Of a stretch of DNA of 36,447 nt, positions 7,808-16,057 are shown in pieces. The notes under the pieces are model-generated. The model worked only from the letters and a program-made list of their open reading frames with translations, was not told where the DNA came from and did no database searches. The position numbers and the translations under genes were made by a program. This DNA comes from Oscillospiraceae bacterium (GTDB lineage: Bacteria; Bacillota; Clostridia; Oscillospirales; Oscillospiraceae). Each line of letters starts with the position of its first letter. The first letter of the stretch is position 1. Location of the stretch: positions 1 through 36,447 of the forward strand of contig JAFQFH010000066.1 in assembly GCA_017398685.1 (NCBI GenBank), written 5' to 3'.

Positions 7808-7824
7808 CAATAAATGTCACTTAA

Positions 7825-9363
7825 TCAGGCTGCAAGCTTCAGCCAGAATTTCTCAACAGGCTCGTAGCCTGCCACCAGCTCGTCTATCCATGCCTGAGTA
7901 TCGGTGGTGCTCAGGTCTGCGCGGGCAATATAGTCCCGGCAGTTCTCACCCTCGCCCACAAAGTACATGATGTGGTAACCGGCGTAACTGAGAGACTCGC
8001 CGTAAACTATAGCGGTGTCACCGGCTTTGTGGCCTTCAAAACAGAAGGCGTCAAACTCTTCAACCATCTGGCCGCGCATCACGTTCTCGTAAAGGCCGCC
8101 CCTGGTGTTGGAGCCGCCGTCCTCAGAGTACTCATTTGCCATGGCGGCAAAGCTGTCCTCAGTGGCCTCGCCGGATTTCCACTCATTGTAGAGCTCTTCG
8201 GCCCTTGCCTTGGCTTCGGCCTTGGCATCATCGGTGTACACGCCGTTTTCGTCTGCCACGGCCTGAACAAGGATGTGGCGGACATTGGCTACATTATACT
8301 CATTGGCGTCGTGGGCCCGGAAAGCCACAACGTAGAAGCCGGAGCCTGCGTCATTGGAAAGAACGGTGGCTTCGCCTGCTTCGGGCAGGGACATTATCCA
8401 GTCCTTATAGGTGCCCAGAGACTCACCGGAGGATCTGGTGCTGATGCAGTCTGCGTCCACACCGGCCTCGGCGATGGCTGCGTTGAGGCGGGCTTCAATG
8501 TCCTCGTCTTCAAGCTCATTGTAGGCGGCGAGGATGGCGTTTGCAGTCTTTTCGGCTTCGGCCTTGGTCTCGTCAGTGGCGGCAAGGCTGCCGTCTTCAC
8601 CCTCGACGGTTTCGGCAGCTATATAGTAGTAGCTGTACTCATAGTAGTCCTGCTCGCCCTCGTAGCTTTCGTACTGAGCGGCAAGCTCCTCGGCAGTATA
8701 GTCAAGAGCCTCGGTGAAGCCCAGAACGGTCTTGTTGACAAGGGTGGACAGTTCACTGGCTTCGCGGGCCAGCTTTGCGTTCACGCCATTACCGTAGTTT
8801 GTGCCGAAGAAGTTATTCACGTTGGAGTAGCCCTGTGCCTTTACTGCCTCGTCAAGCTCGGCAAACTCAGCGTCAAGGGCGGCCAGATCTTCCTCGGAGA
8901 GGCTGATGCCCTCGGCCTTGGCGTAGTCCTCAACGGCCTTCATCTGGGTCATGGCGGTCATGGTCGCGTCCATGAAGTAGTCCTTCCATGTGCCATCTTC
9001 CAGCATGGGGCAAGCCTGCTCGTCCAGACCGGAAATGCCGTTGCTGGTGTCAAGGCCCATCATAGCGGCATAGCTGCCGTACTGATTTGCCAGATTGAAA
9101 AACTGGTTTGCATACTGGTAGTTGACCTGAGCGGGGGAGTAGTCAGTGTCACCAATGCTCAAAGCTGCGGTGTTCTTGTAGAGGAAACCGGAGTTGAGGA
9201 AAAGGATAATGGCGACAAGCAAAATAACGCCAATAGCACCCAAAGTCCAGCGGCGCTTGCTCTGTGCTTTCAGCTCAGCCTCTTTCTGGGCGGCAAGTAT
9301 CTTCTTGTCGGTGCCTGCCTCACGGGCGGCTATACGCTGTTTCTTCTTGGTTGATGCGCTCAT
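7825..9363 (-). CDS. Membrane-anchored PpiC-type peptidyl-prolyl isomerase (PrsA/SurA-like)
   Basis: A 512-residue extracytoplasmic foldase. A basic N-terminus (KKKQRIAAREAGTDKK) precedes one membrane segment (GAIGVILLVAIILFLNSGFL, about residues 42-61), giving an inside-to-outside anchor rather than the lipoprotein signal of Bacillus PrsA. An N-terminal SurA-like helical region follows. The parvulin/PpiC domain is at about 365-480 (VRHILVQAV; FAAMANEYSEDGGSNTRGGLYE; GYHIMYFVGEGE). The surface is very acidic (DYYEYSYYY; EDEDIEARL), common in secreted Clostridia proteins. The start is ATG 9363. It has its own promoter and terminator. Confidence 0.88.
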   Translation of the reverse strand: MSASTKKKQRIAAREAGTDKKILAAQKEAELKAQSKRRWTLGAIGVILLVAIILFLNSGFLYKNTAALSIGDTDYSPAQVNYQYANQFFNLANQYGSYAAMMGLDTSNGISGLDEQACPMLEDGTWKDYFMDATMTAMTQMKAVEDYAKAEGISLSEEDLAALDAEFAELDEAVKAQGYSNVNNFFGTNYGNGVNAKLAREASELSTLVNKTVLGFTEALDYTAEELAAQYESYEGEQDYYEYSYYYIAAETVEGEDGSLAATDETKAEAEKTANAILAAYNELEDEDIEARLNAAIAEAGVDADCISTRSSGESLGTYKDWIMSLPEAGEATVLSNDAGSGFYVVAFRAHDANEYNVANVRHILVQAVADENGVYTDDAKAEAKARAEELYNEWKSGEATEDSFAAMANEYSEDGGSNTRGGLYENVMRGQMVEEFDAFCFEGHKAGDTAIVYGESLSYAGYHIMYFVGEGENCRDYIARADLSTTDTQAWIDELVAGYEPVEKFWLKLAA

Positions 9364-9409
9364 TTCATTTCTTCCTTCACATTAATATAGTGGGTTTTCA
9401 GACCGGAAC

Positions 9410-9438
9410 ATTATAACCCAAAGACGATAGTTTATCAA
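9410..9438 (-). promoter_or_regulatory. Sigma-A promoter of the foldase gene
   Basis: Read on the minus strand, TTGATA (9438-9433) and a perfect TATAAT (9415-9410) are spaced by 17 bases. Transcription would start near 9403, about 40 bases before the ATG. Confidence 0.85.
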
Positions 9439-9547
9439 GAGCTATGCTTTTCGTTCACGTAAAGTTTACCAAGCCTGTCATAGGCGGCAGCTTTGCTGCA
9501 TATATTGAAGGTATGCTGCAAAAAAGTCGTGAAGGAGGGGGAAGGAA

Positions 9548-9610
9548 ATGGAATATGATATAGACGATTTTATCTACGGTGACTATGACCCCGGCCCCAG
9601 CACCAGATAA
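9548..9610 (+). CDS. Possible 20-residue acidic peptide
   Basis: A short frame encoding MEYDIDDFIYGDYDPGPSTR, preceded by an exceptionally purine-rich ribosome binding site (GAAGGAGGGGGAAGGAA). A terminator begins three bases after the stop. Ribosome binding site, short acidic frame and terminator in this tight arrangement suggest a real translated unit. I recognise no family and see no clear sigma-A promoter. CATATATT at 9500-9507 only loosely recalls a sporulation-sigma -10 box. It lies between the divergent foldase promoter and convergent prfB. It could be chance. Confidence 0.4.
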   Translation: MEYDIDDFIYGDYDPGPSTR

Positions 9611-9612
9611 CA

Positions 9613-9659
9613 AAAAATTGAGGCGTTTCCCAGAGGAAACACCTCATTTTCAATTTTTT
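9613..9659. terminator. Bidirectional terminator between the small frame and prfB
   Basis: The nested inverted repeat AAAAATTGAGG..TTTCC / GGAAA..CCTCA..CAATTTTT (about 9613-9659), with A-tracts before and T-tracts after, works as an intrinsic terminator on both strands. It separates prfB (minus) from the plus-strand small frame. Confidence 0.75.
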
Positions 9660-9666
9660 GTTCTTC

Positions 9667-10779
9667 TCAGCTTTCGGCGCGCTTGGAGAGGAAGGCGTTT
9701 ATAAAGCCGTCCAGATTGCCGTCCATAACGCTCTGGATGCCGCCTGTCTCATAGTCGGTACGCAGGTCCTTTACAAGCTGGTAGGGCATGAACACGTAGG
9801 AGCGGATCTGGCTGCCCCACTCGATCTTCATCTGAACGCCCTTGATGTCGCTTATCTTTTCAAGATGCTCGCGCTCTTTTATCTCGGCAAGGCGGGCGCG
9901 CAGCATGTTCTTACAGTTTTCAAGATTCTGGAAATGGCTGCGCTCCACCTGAGAGGCAACCACGATGCCGGTGGGGATATGGGTGAGACGGACTGCGGAG
10001 GAGGTTTTGTTGACCTTCTGACCGCCGGCGCCGGAGGAACGGTAAACGTCCATCTTGATGTCCTCGTCCCGGAGCTCTATCTCGTTGTCGTTGGCGATCT
10101 CAGGCATGACCTCGACGGCTGCAAAGGAGGTGTGGCGGCGTCCGGCAGAGTCAAAGGGGGAGACACGCACCAGACGGTGCACACCGTGCTCACTCTTCAA
10201 AAAGCCGTAGGCGTTCTCACCCTCTATCATGATGGTGGCGCTCTTTATACCGGCCTCGTCCCCGTCCAGAAAGTCCATGACCTTCACCTTGTAGCCGTGG
10301 CGGTCGGCCCACATGTTGTACATGCGGTAGAGCATGCTCGTCCAGTCCTGAGCCTCGGTGCCGCCGGCGCCTGCGTGGAAGGTGAGGATGGCGTTGTTGG
10401 CATCGTACTCGCCGGTGAGAAGAGTACCCAGACGCATGGCCTCGGCGTTCTCGCTGAACTTTTCAAACTCGGCCTTCAGTTCCTCCAGCATGGAGTCGTC
10501 ATTTTCCTCTATTGCCATCTCGCACATGGTCATCATATCGTCCCATGCACCGCACAGCTTTTCAAAGCTCTCGCATTTATTTTTAAGGGTCTTGAGGCGG
10601 CGCTGAACCTTCTGGGACTTTTCCACATCGTTCCAGAAGCCTTCGCGCTCACTGGCGGCCTCCAGCTCCTCTATCTCTTTCTGGGCGGCTTCCAGCTTCA
10701 AAGCGTCACGCAAAACGTCCAGCGTGGGCTTTGCCGCATTCAGTTTGGCCTTATATTCTTCAAATTCAAGCATTTTCAC
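9667..10779 (-). CDS. prfB: Peptide chain release factor 2
   Basis: A 370-residue class I release factor for UGA and UAA stops. The codon-recognition tripeptide SPF is at residues 207-209 and the catalytic GGQ at 252-254 (SSGAGGQKVNKTSS). The N-terminal helical domain (FWND at about 48-51) is intact. The reading frame is continuous, so the autoregulatory +1 frameshift used by many prfB genes is absent. At the homologous position the gene reads GCT TTG AAG, which still contains the hexamer CTTTGA (10703-10698). AAGG six bases upstream favours a GTG start at 10779; ATG 10773 is the alternative. Single-gene unit. Confidence 0.96.
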   Translation of the reverse strand: MKMLEFEEYKAKLNAAKPTLDVLRDALKLEAAQKEIEELEAASEREGFWNDVEKSQKVQRRLKTLKNKCESFEKLCGAWDDMMTMCEMAIEENDDSMLEELKAEFEKFSENAEAMRLGTLLTGEYDANNAILTFHAGAGGTEAQDWTSMLYRMYNMWADRHGYKVKVMDFLDGDEAGIKSATIMIEGENAYGFLKSEHGVHRLVRVSPFDSAGRRHTSFAAVEVMPEIANDNEIELRDEDIKMDVYRSSGAGGQKVNKTSSAVRLTHIPTGIVVASQVERSHFQNLENCKNMLRARLAEIKEREHLEKISDIKGVQMKIEWGSQIRSYVFMPYQLVKDLRTDYETGGIQSVMDGNLDGFINAFLSKRAES

Positions 10780-10809
10780 TCACAACCTTCATATTATTTC
10801 CAACAACAT

Positions 10810-10838
10810 ATTATATACAAAAAGCCCCTTCTTGTAAA
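10810..10838 (-). promoter_or_regulatory. Sigma-A promoter of prfB
   Basis: On the minus strand TTTACA (10838-10833) and a perfect TATAAT (10815-10810) are 17 bases apart, about 30 bases upstream of the prfB start. Confidence 0.85.
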
Positions 10839-10922
10839 TGTGTTTTTTGTCTGTAAATACATTTTGCGAAAAAATCACATATTTACCAAAAATGAAGCCT
10901 GATATTTTTTGTCGCTGACGGC

Positions 10923-10951
10923 TTGATTTGCTCATTTCATGATGATATAAT
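10923..10951 (+). promoter_or_regulatory. Sigma-A promoter of the nucleoside-uptake locus
   Basis: TTGATT (10923-10928) and TATAAT (10946-10951), spacer 17. The predicted leader of about 55 bases contains an AT-rich inverted repeat AAATTTTT-ATC-AAAATTTTT (about 10979-10997) just before the ribosome binding site. That repeat resembles a regulator site, but I cannot name the protein. Confidence 0.85.
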
Positions 10952-11012
10952 CTATGATGTGTGTGCGATACATACGGAAATTTTTATCAAAATTTTTTCT
11001 GGAGGAAAAATC

Positions 11013-12014
11013 ATGAAGAAGATTCTCGCACTGGCTCTGGCACTGTGCATGATCTTTGCACTGTGCACCGTCTCCGCTTTTGCTGACGACAAGATCAAGA
11101 TCGGTATGGTTACCGACGTTGGCGGCGTCAACGACAAGTCCTTCAACCAGGGTTCCTGGGAAGGTCTGCAGGCTCTCGATCCCGAAGTCTTCGAGGTCAA
11201 CTACCTTGAGTCCAAGACCGATGCTGACTACCAGACCAACATCAACACCTTCATCGATGAAGAGTACGACCTGATCATCTGCGTCGGCTACATGCTGGCA
11301 AACGCTACCCTTGAGGCTGCAGAAGCCAATCCCGATCAGAAGTTCGCCATCGTCGACGACGCTACCTGCGCAGAGCTGCCCAACGTTGCTTGCCTGCTGT
11401 TCGCTCAGGAGCAGGCTTCCTACCTCGTTGGTCTCGTTGCCGGTTCCGTCACTGAGAGCAACACCGTCGGTTACATTCAGGGCATGGTCTCCGATTCCAT
11501 GAACCAGTTCGGCGTTGGCTACATCTACGGTGTTCAGGAAGTTTGCCCCGATGCAACCATCCTGCAGTACAATGCAAACAGCTTTACTGACATCGCTGGC
11601 GGCGCAACCGCAGCCAAGGACATGATCACCAAGGGCGCTGACGTTATCTACCACGCAGCAGGCGGCACCGGCAACGGTGCTATGAACGCTTGTGACGAGG
11701 AAGGCATCTGGGGTATCGGCGTTGATAAGGACCAGGCTGTTGAGCTGGGTCTCGACTGCATCATCACCTCCGCTATGAAGCGCGTTGACATTGCAGTTCA
11801 GGACATCTCCAAGGCAGTTGCAGCCGGCGAGTTCGAAGCTGGTGTCCACCTGGGCAACCTGGAGAATGGCGGCGTTGACATCGCTCCCACCCGTGACCAG
11901 ATCCCCGCAGACGTCCTCGAGTACGTTGAGACTGCAAAGGCAAAGGTCATCGCAGGCGAGATCGTTGTTCCCACCACCGCCGAAGAGTGCCCCACCTTCA
12001 CTCTGGCCGAGTAA
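11013..12014 (+). CDS. BMP-family substrate-binding protein of a nucleoside ABC transporter
   Basis: A 333-residue extracellular binding protein of the basic membrane protein (BMP/Med) family, the usual receptor of nucleoside ABC importers. Signal peptide MKKILALALALCMIFALCTVSAFA, predicted cleavage after AFA. There is no lipobox: both cysteines are in the wrong context. Family motifs are GMVTDVGGVNDKSFNQG, ADYQTNINTFIDE, DQKFAIVDD, AYLVG-like ASYLVGLVAG and VIYHAAGGTGNG. GGAGG seven bases before ATG 11013 fixes the start within a longer open frame. Codon use is biased to preferred codons, as in highly expressed genes. A strong terminator follows, so this gene is probably made in excess over the downstream transporter genes. 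Confidence 0.93.
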   Translation: MKKILALALALCMIFALCTVSAFADDKIKIGMVTDVGGVNDKSFNQGSWEGLQALDPEVFEVNYLESKTDADYQTNINTFIDEEYDLIICVGYMLANATLEAAEANPDQKFAIVDDATCAELPNVACLLFAQEQASYLVGLVAGSVTESNTVGYIQGMVSDSMNQFGVGYIYGVQEVCPDATILQYNANSFTDIAGGATAAKDMITKGADVIYHAAGGTGNGAMNACDEEGIWGIGVDKDQAVELGLDCIITSAMKRVDIAVQDISKAVAAGEFEAGVHLGNLENGGVDIAPTRDQIPADVLEYVETAKAKVIAGEIVVPTTAEECPTFTLAE

Positions 12015-12035
12015 TTCTTAATCGCACATAACTTG

Positions 12036-12065
12036 ACTCCACCGCGAAAGCGGTGGAGTTTTTTT
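12036..12065 (+). terminator. Terminator after the BMP gene
   Basis: A 10-bp perfect stem ACTCCACCGC/GCGGTGGAGT with a GAAA tetraloop (12036-12059) and T7. It probably sets the binding-protein to permease expression ratio. Confidence 0.92.
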
Positions 12066-12195
12066 ATTATTTCCTCCAATAAGGTGTAGAAAAAATGTGA
12101 ACCGTATGTTAAAATGATGTTTAAGTGTGGCCGCCTGCTGACATTGGGGCGGAAAACAGGAAGATAAAATAATTTTTGGATTAAGGAGAACTCTT

Positions 12196-13383
12196 ATGGC
12201 CTCTTATTATCAGATCAGAAGTCCCCTCTCTCAGGTGACTGACGAACATATGGACAGCTATATTGCTGCGGTTTCCGCTGCGGTTGGCGAAGAATTTACC
12301 AAGGTGTCCCTTGAAAAGTATCTTTCCGAAGACTTTGCCCTTTTGTACGTGGCTTCCGGCGGCAGCGAGGGCTACTTCCTTGAAATATTCGAGCAGCTCA
12401 AATCCCGCTACTGCTACATCCTCACCAGCGGTGAGACCAACTCCCTTGCCGCCTCCATGGAGATACTCAGTTTCCTCAACAAAAACGGCGGCACCGGTGA
12501 AATTCTCCACGGTGACATTGAGGAGATTGCAGCAAAGATAAAGGTTCTGCTGAAGGCTCACAAGGCCAAGGCCAGCCTCCGCGGCAAGAACATCGGCTGC
12601 ATCGGTAAGCCTTCCGACTGGCTCATCGCCAGCAACTACTGCGAAAAGGCCATGATGGAAAAGCTGGGTCTGGGCTTTGTGGACATCTCCATGGAGGAGA
12701 TGCTCGCCGAGTACGAAAAGAAGAGCTACCCCGATAATGAGCACGTGCAGATGTTCAAGGGTATGGGCTATGATGAGGCTGAGCTGGAAAAGGCACTCTA
12801 CGTCTACGGCGCACTGGAGAGACTGGTGGAGAAGTACAATCTCTGCGGCGTTTCCATCCGCTGCTTCGATTTGCTTGACACTGTGTTCACCACCGGCTGC
12901 ATCGGCCTTTCAATCCTTAACAACAAGGGCATTTACGGCGGATGTGAGGGCGACGTGCCCGTGCTGCTTTCCATGGCCATTCTGGGCGCCATAACCGGCG
13001 AGGATATGTTCCTTTGCAACGCCAACAAGTTTGACACCAAGGAAGGCACAGCAACCTTTGCCCACTGCACCATTCCCACCACCATGCTCAAAAACTTCAC
13101 CCTCAACACCCATTTCGAGTCCAATATCGGTGTTGCCGTACAGGGCACATTTGATGAGTTTGACTGCACCATCTTCAAGTGCGAGGGTGATCTGAGCCGC
13201 TACCATGCTCAGGAGGGCCATCTCAAGCCCATTCCCTTCTCTAAAATGCTCTGCCGTACCCAGTGCAAGGTTGAGCTGGACGATTTCAGTTACTTCCTCA
13301 CAAAACCCATCAACAACCACCATCTGATCTGCCGCGGCAAGCACGCAGAGGCAGTGGAGGCTTTCTTCCGCATCATCGGCTGA
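12196..13383 (+). CDS. L-fucose/L-arabinose isomerase-fold protein
   Basis: A 395-residue protein with the FucI/AraA-like C-terminal pattern FTTGCIGLSILNNKGIYGGCEGDVP, AITGEDMFLCNANKFD and FAHCTIPTTM. The family interconverts ketoses and aldoses or has unknown activity. The N-terminal part resembles the Rossmann-like substrate-binding half of the isomerases (SGGSEGYFLEIFEQL; TSGETNSLAASMEILSFL). ATG 12196 follows AAGGAG. It stands between the BMP gene and the ABC ATPase, directly upstream of a transporter-psuG operon. That points to metabolism of the sugar released from an imported nucleoside, but the substrate is inferred from context only. A weak TAAAAT at 12110-12115 may be part of its own promoter. 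Confidence 0.75.
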   Translation: MASYYQIRSPLSQVTDEHMDSYIAAVSAAVGEEFTKVSLEKYLSEDFALLYVASGGSEGYFLEIFEQLKSRYCYILTSGETNSLAASMEILSFLNKNGGTGEILHGDIEEIAAKIKVLLKAHKAKASLRGKNIGCIGKPSDWLIASNYCEKAMMEKLGLGFVDISMEEMLAEYEKKSYPDNEHVQMFKGMGYDEAELEKALYVYGALERLVEKYNLCGVSIRCFDLLDTVFTTGCIGLSILNNKGIYGGCEGDVPVLLSMAILGAITGEDMFLCNANKFDTKEGTATFAHCTIPTTMLKNFTLNTHFESNIGVAVQGTFDEFDCTIFKCEGDLSRYHAQEGHLKPIPFSKMLCRTQCKVELDDFSYFLTKPINNHHLICRGKHAEAVEAFFRIIG

Positions 13384-13428
13384 TAATTTCCAAATATAAA
13401 GAAATTCTTATACAGGGGGGCAGTCAAC

Positions 13429-14961
13429 TTGTCAAAACAGTATGTGGACATGAATACGCCCGTCATAGAAATGCGAAATATCACCAAGAAATTCGGCGAT
13501 TTCGTAGCCAATGACGGCATCAACCTTACAGTCCACAAAGGTGAGATCCATGCGATACTGGGTGAGAACGGCGCCGGTAAATCTACCCTGATGAACCAGC
13601 TTTACGGCCTTTTCAAGCCTACCTCCGGCGACATCCTTGTCAACGGAAAAAAGATAGAAATGAATAACCCCCGTGACGCCATTGACGCAGGCATCGGCAT
13701 GGTGCACCAGCACTTCATGCTTGTCCAGCCTTTCACCGTCACGGAAAACATCGTCCTTGGCACAGAGCCCACAAAGGGCATAGCGCTGGACATGGTCACC
13801 GCCAGAAAGAACGTGGTGGAGATTTCCGAGCGTTACGGTCTGTCCATTGACCCGGATGCAAAGATCGAGGATATCTCCGTGGGTATGCAGCAGCGCGTTG
13901 AGATTCTCAAGGCCCTCTACCGCGGCGCGGACATCCTCATTCTCGACGAGCCCACCTCCTCTCTCACCCCTCAGGAGATAGTGGAGCTTATCGGCATCAT
14001 GAGAAACCTTGTCAAGGACGGCAAGAGCATTATCATCATCACCCACAAGCTCAAGGAGATAAAGGCCTCCGCAGACTTCTGCACCATTATCCGCCTTGGC
14101 AAGTACATTGACACCGTGGATGTGGACACCGTCACCGAAAATGACCTTGCCAGCATGATGGTGGGCCGCAACGTCACCTTCAAGGTGGATAAGCCCGAGC
14201 AGACCCCCGGCGACGTGGTGCTGGACGTGAAGGGTCTGAGATGCGTGGACTACCGCGATGTGGAAGTCGTCCGCGGCCTTGACCTTCAGGTGCGCCGCGG
14301 CGAGATCGTGGGCATTGCCGGTATAGACGGCAACGGCCAGATGGAAATGGTGGAGGTAATCACCGGTCTGAGAAAGGGTACTGCCGGCCAGATACTGGTG
14401 AACGGCACCGACGTTTTCAATAAATCCCCCCGCTTCGGCTTTGACCACGGCGTGTCCAGTATTCCCGCCGACCGTCAGAAGCACGGTCTTGTGCTGGACT
14501 TCTCCATTGAGGATAACCTGATCCTCCAGAACTACGAGGAAGACCCCTTTGCAAAAAGCTCCATCCTCCAGCGTGAGCCTATCTTCTCTCACGCTACCGA
14601 GTCCATCGAGCATTTTGACATCCGCCCCGGCGGAAGTGAAAAACGCCCTGCCGGTACTCTCTCCGGCGGCAACCAGCAGAAGGTCATCATCGCCCGTGAG
14701 GTGCAAAATGACAAGGACCTGCTCATCGCCGTCAACCCCACCCGCGGTCTGGACGTGGGCGCTATCGAGTACGTTCACCGCTATATCGTGGACCAGCGCA
14801 ACAAGGGTAAGGCCGTGCTTCTGGTCTCCTTCGAGCTGGACGAGATCATGAGCCTTTCCGACACCATAAAGGTCATTTTCGACGGTCAGATTGTCCACTC
14901 CATCCCCGGTAAAGAGGCCAACGAAAACGATCTGGGCCTGATGATGGCAGGAGGCAAGTAA
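13429..14961 (+). CDS. Nucleoside-type ABC importer, double ATPase subunit
   Basis: A 510-residue ATPase with two nucleotide-binding domains, as in the NupO/RbsA class. The first has GENGAGKST (Walker A), ISVGMQQRVEI (signature) and ILILDEPTSSLT (Walker B). The second has a degenerate Walker A (GIDGNGQ, lysine missing), a good signature LSGGNQQKV, and a Walker B in which the catalytic Glu-containing DEPT is replaced by AVNPTRGLD. This asymmetry is normal for the family. The start is a TTG at 13429, eight bases after GGGGGG; no ATG with a ribosome binding site is available nearby. It ends one base before the first permease. Confidence 0.94.
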   Translation: MSKQYVDMNTPVIEMRNITKKFGDFVANDGINLTVHKGEIHAILGENGAGKSTLMNQLYGLFKPTSGDILVNGKKIEMNNPRDAIDAGIGMVHQHFMLVQPFTVTENIVLGTEPTKGIALDMVTARKNVVEISERYGLSIDPDAKIEDISVGMQQRVEILKALYRGADILILDEPTSSLTPQEIVELIGIMRNLVKDGKSIIIITHKLKEIKASADFCTIIRLGKYIDTVDVDTVTENDLASMMVGRNVTFKVDKPEQTPGDVVLDVKGLRCVDYRDVEVVRGLDLQVRRGEIVGIAGIDGNGQMEMVEVITGLRKGTAGQILVNGTDVFNKSPRFGFDHGVSSIPADRQKHGLVLDFSIEDNLILQNYEEDPFAKSSILQREPIFSHATESIEHFDIRPGGSEKRPAGTLSGGNQQKVIIAREVQNDKDLLIAVNPTRGLDVGAIEYVHRYIVDQRNKGKAVLLVSFELDEIMSLSDTIKVIFDGQIVHSIPGKEANENDLGLMMAGGK

Positions 14962-14962
14962 T

Positions 14963-16054
14963 ATGGAAAAAAAGAAAAATTTAACCACCATCATTTCGGA
15001 AAACCGCTTTATCCACACCATTTTCTGCGTTATTCTGGGCTTCCTTGTGGGTGCGATTTTCCTTGTGGTAATGGGTCTGGACGTGGGCGCCGCCTACGGA
15101 AGACTCCTTAAGAGTCTCAGCAACATAAAGAATATCTCCTATGTTATCGTCTACTCCATCCCCTACATAGTCACCGGCCTTTCCGTGGCCTTCTCCTTCA
15201 AAACCGGTGTTTTCAACATCGGCGCTGAAGGTCAGTTCGTGGTGGGCTCTATGGCCGCCGCCGTTGTGGGCATCCTCTTCGGCCACCTGCCCAAAATCGT
15301 GCTCATCCCCCTGTGCTTCATGGCCGCCATGTGCGCCGGTGCTCTCTGGGGCATCATCGTGGGTGTGCTCAAGACCAAATGGGGCATCAATGAAGTTTTG
15401 TCCATGATAATGTTCAACTGGATAGCCTTCTACCTTTCAAACTTCATTGCCGGTATCCCCGCCATCCACTCCGACGGCTCCGCCGAGGCCACCAAGAACA
15501 TTGCCGACAACGCAAGGACCCTTCTCAGCGAGGACCTTATAAAGGAATGGGGGCTTTGCAACACCGCCAACTGGGGCATCATCGTGGCCATCATCGCCAC
15601 CGTCCTCATCTGGTTTATCATCGACAAGACCACCCTTGGCTACCGTCTCAAGGCTGTGGGTGCCAACAAGTTTGCAGCCGAATACGGCGGCATCAACGTC
15701 AACGGATCTATTCTCACCGCCCTCGCCATCTCCGGCGCTCTGGCAGGTCTGGCAGGCTCTTTGCAGCTGATGGGCATGGGCAACAGAATTTCCGTATTCT
15801 CCAGCCAGGAGGGCTTCGGCTTTGCGGGCATCGTGGTTGCCCTGATGGGCTGCTCCAACCCCTTCGGCGTTCTGGCGGCAGGCGTGTTCTACGGCTGGCT
15901 CACCTACGGCGGCAGCAAGCTCAATCTTGAGCAAGTGCCTACCCAGTTGATAAACGTTATCGTGGGCACTGTCGTCTTCTTCATCGCCATCTCCGTTATC
16001 TTCAAGTACCTTGGAAACATCAAAAAATCCAGCAAAGGCAAGAAAGGAGAATAA
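14963..16054 (+). CDS. Nucleoside ABC transporter permease 1 (NupP/YufP-like)
   Basis: A 363-residue BPD_transp_2-family membrane protein with about ten hydrophobic segments. The N-terminal KKKNLTTIISENR is followed by a membrane helix. Conserved family sequences are KTGVFNIGAEGQF, the coupling motif region TTLGYRLKAVGANKFAAEYGGI and GFAGIVVALMG. It forms the translocation channel with permease 2 and the ATPase. One base separates it from the ATPase gene and three from permease 2, so the three are one operon. Confidence 0.93.
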   Translation: MEKKKNLTTIISENRFIHTIFCVILGFLVGAIFLVVMGLDVGAAYGRLLKSLSNIKNISYVIVYSIPYIVTGLSVAFSFKTGVFNIGAEGQFVVGSMAAAVVGILFGHLPKIVLIPLCFMAAMCAGALWGIIVGVLKTKWGINEVLSMIMFNWIAFYLSNFIAGIPAIHSDGSAEATKNIADNARTLLSEDLIKEWGLCNTANWGIIVAIIATVLIWFIIDKTTLGYRLKAVGANKFAAEYGGINVNGSILTALAISGALAGLAGSLQLMGMGNRISVFSSQEGFGFAGIVVALMGCSNPFGVLAAGVFYGWLTYGGSKLNLEQVPTQLINVIVGTVVFFIAISVIFKYLGNIKKSSKGKKGE

Positions 16055-16057
16055 GAA

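Noticed and set aside
10979-10997. CodY-box-like sequence before the BMP gene
   Set aside because: The two half sites resemble AATTTT/AAAATT, but the spacing is one base too long and the centre differs, so I do not call a CodY site.
13432-15021. Long open frame (529 codons) on the strand opposite the ABC ATPase
   Set aside because: Its translation is low-complexity (His, Val, Gly, Asp-rich) with no family motif, and it mirrors codon bias of the real gene. The same holds for other long antisense frames, for example opposite rny, the foldase, the FAD oxidase and the TRAP genes.
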